Assembly: GCA_016875645.1 (NCBI GenBank)
Contig: VGPE01000052.1
Span: 1 to 14,179 of the forward strand
Length of the DNA stretch: 14,179 nt
From: Chloroflexota bacterium
Lineage (GTDB): Bacteria; Chloroflexota; Limnocylindria; Limnocylindrales; CSP1-4
Direction: 5' to 3'
Positions 7,377-13,684 of the stretch are shown piece after piece; within the stretch, counting starts at the first letter, position 1; each line of letters starts with the position of its first letter. Both the position numbers and the translations under genes were made by a program. Below the pieces are notes generated by a model. The model was not told the DNA's origin and ran no database searches. It saw only the letters and a list, made by a program, of their open reading frames with translations.

Positions 7377-7895
7377 TCAATCCGGCGATGCCGCGGGTGA
7401 GCGGAGGCTGGTGTTGGGGATGCCGGTCCCGCTCGGGGTGCGGCTGATTAGCCGCGCGTAGAGGCTCGGGACGTACCAGCGCAGGAAGTACAGCCTGCAG
7501 CCGACGCAGATCCCCGTGACGGCGAGCAGCGTCTGGAGACCGATCACGGCGGCGACGAGGGCCCAACCGAGGATGGGGATTCCTGCCACGAACGCGATCA
7601 GGCCGAGTGCGAGGGCGATGAAGCCCAGCGCCTGGGCGAAGCGCGGCGGGTACTCATGCTCGAGCTCGGCCGGGCCGAGGCGCAGCGTTCGGCGGATCGC
7701 CGGCCACGGCTTGCCAAGCAGCCAATACCGCGTTCCGAGCGCCGAACTGGCGAGCAGCGCGAGCGCCACAAGGGCGACCACGGGGACGGCGTTGAAGACG
7801 ATCGCACCGGCCAGGATCACGGCCGAGAAACCGGCACCGAAGCGCTGGCCTCGGGGATCGACGAACCGGGCGGGAGGTGTGAGCAGGCTGGACAC
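7377..7895 (-). CDS. DUF4395 family integral membrane protein
   Basis: This 172-residue membrane protein fits DUF4395: VDPRGQRFGAGFSAVILA near the N-terminus, GTRYWLLGKPWPAIRR (55-69), and hydrophobic spans at about 22-53, 86-105 and 107-127. A C-x2-C pair at C130/C133 (TGICVGCRLYF) sits at the end of the last span. DUF4395 proteins often accompany thioredoxin- or rhodanese-like proteins, so a membrane thiol or sulfur role is possible, but none is encoded here. GTG 7895, with GAGG 8 bases upstream, gives the family N-terminus; the frame is open back to 8123, but that extra sequence is Pro/Arg/Ser-rich and implausible. The C-terminal 20 residues are polar. It may be the first gene of the set leading into the phosphatase cassette. 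Confidence 0.85.
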   Translation of the reverse strand: MSSLLTPPARFVDPRGQRFGAGFSAVILAGAIVFNAVPVVALVALALLASSALGTRYWLLGKPWPAIRRTLRLGPAELEHEYPPRFAQALGFIALALGLIAFVAGIPILGWALVAAVIGLQTLLAVTGICVGCRLYFLRWYVPSLYARLISRTPSGTGIPNTSLRSPAASPD

Positions 7896-8080
7896 GAACT
7901 GACCTCGCGACGTTGGGACCGGGGTGGAGAACGGTCGCCCCGGGTGGGGCGACGAGTCGGCTTTCGCGAGGCCGGGGCCGAGGGGTGGGGCTGTGCCTAC
8001 CCGCGTTCGGCCGTCACCGGCACTCGCCGGCGACAGAGACAGCGAAACGGAGCGGCGCATCTCGAGCGCATGTCCGCGGC

Positions 8081-8109
8081 ATGATAGCGGCATCGACTCG
8101 CCATGGGAA
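8081..8109 (-). promoter_or_regulatory. Candidate sigma-70-type promoter for the DUF4395-phosphatase gene set
   Basis: On the minus strand, TTCCCA (8109-8104) and TATCAT (8086-8081) resemble -35 and -10 elements, with 4/6 and 5/6 matches to consensus and a 17-base spacer. Transcription would begin near 8074, leaving a leader of about 180 bases before GTG 7895. It is the best promoter match I found between the DUF4395 and IclR genes. Confidence 0.35.
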
Positions 8110-8159
8110 GGGGTCCGCTGCAATCGGCGGTGCCGGGCGCCAACAGCGCGTCGACACGA

Positions 8160-8183
8160 ACGCGCCGGATTGTCACGGCGCGT
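8160..8183 (-). terminator. GC hairpin at the end of the IclR gene
   Basis: ACGCGCCG (8160-8167) and CGGCGCGT (8176-8183) form a perfect 8-bp stem with an 8-base loop that holds the TGA stop of the IclR-family gene. No T-run follows, so it is not a classical intrinsic terminator. It could still slow transcription or protect the 3' end between the two minus-strand units. Confidence 0.35.
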
Positions 8184-8952
8184 CCGCCGCTGGCCCGGCA
8201 GTGGCGATCTGGCGGATGCGTGCGGAGATCCGGTTCGCCGTGGCGATCAGGGCCTCGGTCACGGCCGACTCGCCGCCTGCAGGCGGGAAGCGGTAGGCGG
8301 GCCCGTGAATGTGCGCCGCAGCGACCATCTCGCCGTCCTCGCCCGCGATGGGTGCCGCGACGGAGGTGATCCCTTCCGCGTACTCCTCGCGTGTCCAGGC
8401 GACACCGTCGCGCCGGACACGCCGCAGTCGGTCGCGGATCGCGTCCGGCTCCACGACCGTCCGGTCCGTGAACCGCTCCAGCGGCTGGGCCAGAAACCGC
8501 TCCACGTCCGCAGGCAGCAGGTGTCCCAGCATGACAAGGCCGGACGAGACCGCGTGCATCGGCAGGCGTGTGCCGGTCCAGTCGCGCACGCCCACCGGGT
8601 GCGCGCTCGCGACCTGGTCGACGTAGTGGACCAGGGATCCATCGGGGATCGACAGTCCGGCCGCCTCCCCGACGCGGTCCGCCAGCGCAGCGAGGTGCGG
8701 CCGCGCCAGTGGTACCAGGCTGCGGGTGGGCCGGACACTCGCCGCGAGTGCCACGATGCGCGGCCCCAGTCGGTAGCGCGTGTCGCCTGGGACCTGCTCC
8801 ACGACGCCCTCGTGGGCCAGGGTGCCAAGGAGGCGCGCCGCGGTGCTCTTGGGGAGGCGGGCACGTTCGGCGACCTCGGTCACCCCGATGGGTCCGCCGC
8901 CGAGGGCGGCGAGGACGGCGACGGCGCGTTCAATGGCCTGGACTCTCGACAT
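8173..8952 (-). CDS. IclR family transcriptional regulator
   Basis: This 259-residue protein is a normal-length IclR regulator. The N-terminal winged helix-turn-helix spans about residues 5-65 (RAVAVLAAL, GVTEVAERARLPKSTAARLL, then the wing GVVEQVPGDTRYRLG). The C-terminal effector domain (about 75-250) carries typical segments such as LPMHAVSSGLVMLGHL, VAWTREEYAEGITSVAAPI and a final helix ALIATANRISARI. ATG 8952 is preceded by GGGAG. The gene is divergent from the corrinoid methyltransferase operon with 112 bases between them, and the gap holds a perfect palindrome. It is therefore the likely local regulator, repressing or activating according to the methylated substrate or a product. IclR proteins usually bind small carboxylates or related catabolites; the ligand here is unknown. 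Confidence 0.92.
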   Translation of the reverse strand: MSRVQAIERAVAVLAALGGGPIGVTEVAERARLPKSTAARLLGTLAHEGVVEQVPGDTRYRLGPRIVALAASVRPTRSLVPLARPHLAALADRVGEAAGLSIPDGSLVHYVDQVASAHPVGVRDWTGTRLPMHAVSSGLVMLGHLLPADVERFLAQPLERFTDRTVVEPDAIRDRLRRVRRDGVAWTREEYAEGITSVAAPIAGEDGEMVAAAHIHGPAYRFPPAGGESAVTEALIATANRISARIRQIATAGPAADAP

Positions 8953-8990
8953 CGGGCTCCCTTGTTCGCTACCCTACGGTCGGCCTTTCC

Positions 8991-8996
8991 ACTATA
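8991..8996 (-). promoter_or_regulatory. Possible -10 element of the IclR gene
   Basis: The minus strand reads TATAGT (8996-8991), one mismatch from TATAAT, about 40 bases before the IclR ATG. A -35 at the ideal 17-base spacing would fall inside the palindrome at 9004-9020, but its sequence (TTCCAC) is a weak match. On the plus strand the same spot reads TATACG (8993-8998) and could serve the operon. Binding at the palindrome could then control both directions. Confidence 0.35.
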
Positions 8997-9003
8997 CGGC
9001 ACG

Positions 9004-9020
9004 GTTCCACGATGTGGAAC
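9004..9020. promoter_or_regulatory. Perfect palindrome, likely IclR operator
   Basis: GTTCCACGATGTGGAAC is a perfect inverted repeat with 7-base arms and a 3-base centre, in the divergent region between the IclR gene and the corrinoid protein gene. Size and symmetry suit a dimeric winged-helix regulator, and position near the presumed promoters suits autoregulation plus control of the operon. The assignment to this IclR protein is inference from location. Confidence 0.65.
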
Positions 9021-9064
9021 ACCACGCAACGGGTCCGGCCTCGACCTCATCCCGGGGGTTCTCA

Positions 9065-9760
9065 GTGACCGACGACAGCCCGGACATCGACCTCGCGTCG
9101 CTGTCCGACGAAGAGCTGACCGAGCAGATGCACAGCGACCTCTACGACGGAATCGCGGATGCCATCACCGAGGGGACCAACATTTTCCTCGACCGCGGCT
9201 GGAACGCGGAGAAGGTCCTCAACGACGCCCTCGTCGAGGGGATGCGCATCGTCGGCATCGATTTCCGGGACGGCATCCTGTTCGTGCCGGAGGTCCTCCT
9301 CGCCGCGAACGCGATGAAGGCCGGGATGGCCATCCTGCGCCCGCTGCTCGCCGAGACCGGCGCCGTGCGGCAGGGGACCGTCGTGATCGGCACCGTGAAG
9401 GGCGACATCCACGACATCGGCAAGAACCTCGTCGGGATGATGCTCGAGGGTGCTGGTTTCGACGTGGTGGACCTCGGCATCAACACCGACGCCGACAAGT
9501 TCATCAACGCGCTCCTGGAGCACAACGCGGACATCCTGGGGATGTCCGCCCTCCTCACGACGACGATGCCGTACATGAAGGTCGTGATCGAAGAGTTGAA
9601 GAAGCGCGGCCTGCGCGACGACTACATCGTGCTCGTCGGTGGCGCGCCGCTCAACGAGGAGTTCGGCGCTGCCGTCGGCGCGGACGCATACTGCCGCGAC
9701 GCCGCCGTTGCCGCCGAGACTGCTCGTGCGCTGGTCGCAAAGCGACGTGCGGCCGCCTGA
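9065..9760 (+). CDS. Corrinoid methyl-carrier protein (MttC/MtgC-like)
   Basis: This 231-residue cytoplasmic protein carries a cobalamin cofactor that accepts a methyl group from an MttB-family methyltransferase and hands it on. Residues about 15-100 form the helical cap domain (EQMHSDLYDGIADAI...FVPEVLLAANAMKAGMAIL). Residues 104-228 form the Rossmann-like B12-binding domain with the signature D114-x-H116-x2-G119 (GDIHDIGKNLV), where H116 is the lower cobalt ligand. SALLTTTM (161-168) and GGAP (192-195) complete the nucleotide-tail site. GTG 9065 retains the typical N-terminus of MttC-like proteins; GGGGG 6 bases upstream is a modest ribosome site. It is the first gene of the operon and overlaps the next one. 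The assigned partner is the MttB-family protein starting at 13681. Confidence 0.95.
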   Translation: MTDDSPDIDLASLSDEELTEQMHSDLYDGIADAITEGTNIFLDRGWNAEKVLNDALVEGMRIVGIDFRDGILFVPEVLLAANAMKAGMAILRPLLAETGAVRQGTVVIGTVKGDIHDIGKNLVGMMLEGAGFDVVDLGINTDADKFINALLEHNADILGMSALLTTTMPYMKVVIEELKKRGLRDDYIVLVGGAPLNEEFGAAVGADAYCRDAAVAAETARALVAKRRAAA

Positions 9761-10373
9761 GGCACCCGTCCCCGCGGCGACCCCGCGGGCGCTGGTGATC
9801 GGCTGTGGCGCGCTCGCGCGCGAGCTTGCCGAAGTGACCCGCGGCCTGCCGGGCGTGGACGTGACCTGCCTGCGGCCCGACCTCCACAATCGGCCCGAGC
9901 GAATCGCTGCGGCCGTTCGAGAGGCGATTGCGGCGGCGCGGCCGGTCTACGGCGACCGGATCTTCGTGGCCTACGCCGATTGCGGAACCGGCGGCGGCCT
10001 CGACCGCCTGCTCGAGGCGGAGGGGATCGAGCGGCTGCCGGGCGCCCACTGCTACGAGTTCTACGCGGGCGCCGCCGCCTTCGCGCGGCTCGCGGAGGAA
10101 GAACCCGGCACGTTCTACCTCACGGACTTCCTGGCTCGGAACTTCGAGCGGCTGGTCTGGCGAGGCCTGGGCATCGACCGCCACCCGGAGTTCCGCGCCG
10201 TCTACTTCGGCAATTACCGCCGGGTCGTTCACCTGGCGCAGTCCGAGGATGCCTCGATTCTCGCGCAGGCAACAGACGCAGCCGACCGCCTCGGCCTGGC
10301 ATTCGAGCACCGGCACGTCGGGCTGGGTGACCTGCGCACCTCGATCCTGGCGTTCGCCGGGACGCACGCCTGA
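9747..10373 (+). CDS. DUF1638 domain-containing protein
   Basis: This roughly 208-residue soluble protein matches DUF1638: ALVIGCGALAREL near the N-terminus, then FVAYADCGTGGGLDRLLEAE, LPGAHCYEFYAG, and FYLTDFLARNFERLVWRGLGI. Counted from GTG 9747, C20, C79, H101 and C102 lie in the most family-like blocks and might bind a metal, though this is inference. The start is uncertain: GTG 9747 overlaps the end of the corrinoid gene by 14 bases and lacks a clear ribosome site; GTG 9726 is the other candidate. It ends in TGATG, overlapping the next start by one base. DUF1638 genes recur beside corrinoid methyltransferase genes in bacteria and archaea as I recall, but no biochemical role is established to my knowledge. 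A part in methyl transfer, corrinoid handling or enzyme assembly is likely from context. Confidence 0.88.
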   Translation: MRPPEAPVPAATPRALVIGCGALARELAEVTRGLPGVDVTCLRPDLHNRPERIAAAVREAIAAARPVYGDRIFVAYADCGTGGGLDRLLEAEGIERLPGAHCYEFYAGAAAFARLAEEEPGTFYLTDFLARNFERLVWRGLGIDRHPEFRAVYFGNYRRVVHLAQSEDASILAQATDAADRLGLAFEHRHVGLGDLRTSILAFAGTHA

Positions 10374-10696
10374 TGGCAGCCACGCTCACCGTGATCTGGT
10401 GGCGCGACATCCCGGCCCAGGTGATCGCGAAGGACCGCCGCCAGAGCCACAAGATCGTCCTGCACCCGCGCTTCCAGGTGGCCATCGACCGGGCCGCAGT
10501 CAAGGCGGACCTCAAGCAGTTCGATCGCTACATCGAGCAGTGGCGGCGCGTGGCGCGCCCCTGCGGCGACGATCTCAGGGCCGTGGCCGAGACCGAGGCC
10601 GGCCGGCTGGAGGCCGAATACCCGAAGGAGCGGTTGAGCGCCCTCGTCGCCTCGGGTGGCGCCGAACACGAGCCCGTGGGGGAGGCCGGCGGATGA
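10373..10696 (+). CDS. Small PF13769 'virulence factor' domain protein
   Basis: This 107-residue protein begins LTVIWWRDIPAQVIAK and continues with HPRFQVAIDRAAVKADL, the hallmark of the Pfam 'Virulence_fact' domain (PF13769). The domain is named after a staphylococcal conserved virulence factor and has no demonstrated enzymatic role. The first 60 residues look like a compact alpha/beta domain; then come DQYIEQW-type helical sequence and a polar Glu/Ala/Gly tail. There is no signal peptide, so it acts in the cytoplasm. ATG 10373 overlaps the DUF1638 stop (TGATG), and its own stop overlaps the next start (ATGA), so expression is tightly coupled on both sides. The setting inside a corrinoid methyltransferase operon suggests a helper in C1 transfer, not virulence. 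Confidence 0.85.
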   Translation: MAATLTVIWWRDIPAQVIAKDRRQSHKIVLHPRFQVAIDRAAVKADLKQFDRYIEQWRRVARPCGDDLRAVAETEAGRLEAEYPKERLSALVASGGAEHEPVGEAGG

Positions 10697-11628
10697 CGCA
10701 GACCGTTCTATCGTCGGCCACCAGGGACGTCGTGATCGGCGGCGACCGGCCGTTCACGATCATCGGCGAGCGGATCAACCCGACCGGCCGCAAGGCCCTC
10801 GCCGAGGAGATGCGGGCCGGCGACTTCAGCCGGGTCGAACGCGACGCGCTCGCGCAGGTCGCCGCCGGCGCGCACCTACTCGACGTCAATGCCGGGATCC
10901 CGCTCGCCGACGAGCCGGCGATCCTCGCCCGCTCCATCGAGCTGGTCCAGTCGCTGGTCGACGTCCCGCTCGCGATCGACTCGTCCATCGTCGAGGCGCT
11001 CGAGGCCGGGCTCGCCGTGTACCGGGGCAAGGCGCTGGTCAACTCCGTCACCGGCGAGGAGGAGCGCCTGGAGCGGGTTCTGCCGCTCGTGCGCAAGTAC
11101 GGCGCCGCCGTGGTGGCGATCAGCAATGACGACACCGGGATCTCGGAGGACCCGGACGTCCGGTTCGCGGTGGCGAAGCGGATCGTCGAGCGCGCAGCCG
11201 ATCACGGCATCCCGCGCGAAGACGTCATCGTGGACCCCCTGGTGATGCCGATCGGCGCGCTGCCGACGGCCGGCCGGCAGGTGTTCGCGATCCTGCGGCG
11301 ACTGCGGGACGAGCTGCGTGTCAACAGCACATGCGGCGCCTCGAACGTCAGCTTCGGCCTGCCCAACCGAGAGGGGATCAACGGGCCCTTCCTCTCGATG
11401 GCCATCTCGAACGGGCTCACCAGCGCCATCACAAACCCGCTCCTGCCCGACGTGCGGGCAGCGGTCATGGCTGCCGATGTCCTCATGGGCAACGACCGCG
11501 ACGCGAGCCGCTGGATCCGCGAGCACCGCGAGCGGGAAAGCCCGGGGTCGGAGGGCGAGACCAGCGGTCGGCGGGTGAACCGCCGCCGCGCCGCGGCGGC
11601 TGCCGCGTTGGCCGCCGGTCCGGACTGA
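10693..11628 (+). CDS. Methyltetrahydrofolate:corrinoid methyltransferase (MtgA-like, pterin-binding family)
   Basis: This 311-residue TIM-barrel protein belongs to the pterin-binding (DHPS/MeTr) family and most resembles MtgA, which moves the methyl group from a methylated corrinoid protein to tetrahydrofolate. Folate-site features are GERINPTG (25-32), LLDVNAG (62-68), the acid D96 (AIDSS), NSVTG (117-121), D181 (VDPLVMPIG) and N218 in NVSFGLPNR. The catabolic direction is inferred from the neighbouring MttB-like gene. ATG 10693 follows GGAGG (10681-10685) at 7 bases and overlaps the previous stop as ATGA. The last 35 residues, beyond the barrel, form an Arg- and Ala-rich tail (SGRRVNRRRAAAAAALAAGP) that is not part of the family core and is probably disordered. 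Confidence 0.93.
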   Translation: MTQTVLSSATRDVVIGGDRPFTIIGERINPTGRKALAEEMRAGDFSRVERDALAQVAAGAHLLDVNAGIPLADEPAILARSIELVQSLVDVPLAIDSSIVEALEAGLAVYRGKALVNSVTGEEERLERVLPLVRKYGAAVVAISNDDTGISEDPDVRFAVAKRIVERAADHGIPREDVIVDPLVMPIGALPTAGRQVFAILRRLRDELRVNSTCGASNVSFGLPNREGINGPFLSMAISNGLTSAITNPLLPDVRAAVMAADVLMGNDRDASRWIREHRERESPGSEGETSGRRVNRRRAAAAAALAAGPD

Positions 11629-11635
11629 GCCGACG

Positions 11636-13684
11636 ATGCCCGCCGCGGAGCGCGAGCCCCTGGTCATCTTCACCCCATCTGGGCGCCGGGGCCGGGTCGC
11701 CGTGGGCACAACGGTCCTCGACGCGGCGCGATCGCTCGGCGTGGACATCGACTCCGTCTGCGGAGGGCGCGGGATCTGCGGCCGCTGCCAGGTGCAGCCA
11801 GCGTTCGGCAGCTTCGCGAAGCACGGCATCGAGTCGGTCCCCGGCCACCTCACCCCTGCGGGCGCCGTCGAGGACGAGTACCGGCGCCTCCACGGGCTGA
11901 CGCCCGATCGCCGCCTCGGCTGCACGGCCCACGTGACCGGCGATGTGGTGATCGACGTCCCGCCCGAGAGCCAGGTCCACCGCCAGGTCGTCCGCAAGGG
12001 GATCGACGTCCGAGCATTCGAGATCGACCCGGTGGTGCGCCTGCATTACGTGGAAGTGGAGCGGCCGGACCTCGCTCGGCCCGGCGGCGACCTCGCGCGG
12101 CTCTTCGACGCCCTGGAGCGTGAGTGGGATCTGGCCGGCCTCGAGGCCGGCCTGGCCGTGATCCGCGCGCTCCAGCCTGCGCTCGCGGCTGGCGACCACC
12201 GCGTCACCGTGGCCGTCCATGACGGACACCAGGTCACCGGCGTCTGGCCGGGTCTTCACGACCGGGCCTTCGGCGTGGCGATCGACGTCGGCTCCACGAC
12301 GATCGCCGGCCACCTGGCGAACCTGGCGGACGGCGCGGTCCTGGCATCGAGCGGGGTGATGAACCCGCAGATCCGGTTCGGCGAGGACCTGATGAGCCGC
12401 GTGTCGTACGCGATGCTCCATCCCGAAGGTGCCGGCGAGATGACGCGTGCCGTCCGGGCGGCGTTGGCCAAGCTGGTGGCCGGGCTTGCGGTCACGGCCG
12501 CGGTCGACTCGCGCGACATCCTGGAACTGACCGTCGTCGGGAACCCGGTGATGCATCACCTGCTGCTGGGCATCGACCCGGTTCCGCTCGGGTCGGCGCC
12601 GTTCGCCCTCGCAACGGACCGGGCGGTCCGGACCACGGCCGCGGAGATCGGCATCCGGGCCCATCCGGGCGCGCGGCTCTACGTGCTGCCCTGCATCGCC
12701 GGGCACGTCGGCGCCGACACCGCTGGTGTGATCCTTGCCCAGGCGCCGCATCGGGCGAACGCCATGACCCTGATCGTGGACGTCGGCACCAATGCCGAGA
12801 TCGTGCTGGGAAACCGGGATCGGCTGCTGGCCGCTTCCAGCCCGACCGGCCCTGCCTTCGAGGGCGCCCAGATCAGCGCCGGCCAGCGGGCCGCGCCGGG
12901 TGCCATCGAGCGGGTCCGGATTGACCGCGATACCCTCGAGCCGCGGGTGCGGGTCATCGGGTCCGGCCGCTGGTCGGACGACCCCGGCTTCGCCGCGTCC
13001 GTGGGCCCCGACGGCACCGGCACCGGCGTGACGGGCATCTGCGGGTCGGGCATCGTCGAGGTGATCGCCGAGCTCTACCTCGCGGGAGTGATCACCGCCG
13101 AGGGGGTCATCGACGGCGGGGCGGCGGCACGAACTCCGCGTGTCGTGCCCGACGGCCGCACGTGGGCGTACGTCCTGTACGACGGACCGCCGCGCATCAC
13201 GATCACCCAGAACGACGTGCGCGCGATCCAGCTCGCCAAGGCGGCGCTCTACGCGGGCGCCCGGCTGCTGATGGACCAGGCCGGCATTGACCACGTGGAC
13301 GAGATCCGTCTCGCGGGAGCGTTCGGCAGCCAGATCGACGTCACCCACGCCATGGTGCTGGGGCTCATCCCGGACGCCGACCTCGCTCGGGTCGGCCCGG
13401 CCGGCAATGCCGCAGGAGTGGGCGCGCTCATCGCCCTGCTCTCGGCGGCGGCCCGGCGCGAGATCGAGGATGTCGCCCGCCGTGTCGAGAAGATTGAGAC
13501 GGCGGTGGAGCCGCGCTTCCAGGAGCATTTCGTCGACGCGATGGCCCTGCCGCACCGGACGGCCGAGTACCCCAACCTTTCGCGCGCCGTCCGATTGCCG
13601 GCCCGGACGGAACCCGTGCGCGCCACCCGCTCCGAGCGCCGGAACCGGCGCGTCGCCCGCGCAGCTGAGGAGGTCTCGCCATGA
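11636..13684 (+). CDS. RACE-type reductive activator of corrinoid proteins (2Fe-2S plus ASKHA domain)
   Basis: This 682-residue protein fits the RACE/RamA-like family that uses ATP and a low-potential electron to return oxidised Co(II) corrinoid to active Co(I). The N-terminal ferredoxin-like domain has C42-x5-C48-x2-C51 and C96 as [2Fe-2S] ligands. A linker and middle region follow (about 110-210). The ASKHA ATPase domain shows DVGSTT (217-222), the second phosphate loop DVGTNAEI (382-389), GICGSG (467-472) and LAGAFGSQID (559-568). The end carries the family's FQEHFVDAMALPH and then an Arg-rich tail of about 30 residues. ATG 11636 comes 7 bases after the previous stop with only a weak ribosome site, pointing to translational coupling. 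It lies immediately upstream of the methyltransferase whose cofactor it would repair. Confidence 0.95.
   Translation: MPAAEREPLVIFTPSGRRGRVAVGTTVLDAARSLGVDIDSVCGGRGICGRCQVQPAFGSFAKHGIESVPGHLTPAGAVEDEYRRLHGLTPDRRLGCTAHVTGDVVIDVPPESQVHRQVVRKGIDVRAFEIDPVVRLHYVEVERPDLARPGGDLARLFDALEREWDLAGLEAGLAVIRALQPALAAGDHRVTVAVHDGHQVTGVWPGLHDRAFGVAIDVGSTTIAGHLANLADGAVLASSGVMNPQIRFGEDLMSRVSYAMLHPEGAGEMTRAVRAALAKLVAGLAVTAAVDSRDILELTVVGNPVMHHLLLGIDPVPLGSAPFALATDRAVRTTAAEIGIRAHPGARLYVLPCIAGHVGADTAGVILAQAPHRANAMTLIVDVGTNAEIVLGNRDRLLAASSPTGPAFEGAQISAGQRAAPGAIERVRIDRDTLEPRVRVIGSGRWSDDPGFAASVGPDGTGTGVTGICGSGIVEVIAELYLAGVITAEGVIDGGAAARTPRVVPDGRTWAYVLYDGPPRITITQNDVRAIQLAKAALYAGARLLMDQAGIDHVDEIRLAGAFGSQIDVTHAMVLGLIPDADLARVGPAGNAAGVGALIALLSAAARREIEDVARRVEKIETAVEPRFQEHFVDAMALPHRTAEYPNLSRAVRLPARTEPVRATRSERRNRRVARAAEEVSP

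Noticed and set aside
7924..9798. A 624-codon plus-strand frame across the IclR and corrinoid genes
   Set aside because: It is a low-complexity Arg/Gly/Pro product overlapping two confidently identified genes in other frames.
11483..13555. A 690-codon open frame on the minus strand, opposite the RACE gene
   Set aside because: It is rich in Arg, Gly, Asp and His without recognisable motifs; the plus strand encodes clear iron-sulfur and ASKHA motifs over the same span. It is a GC-driven shadow.
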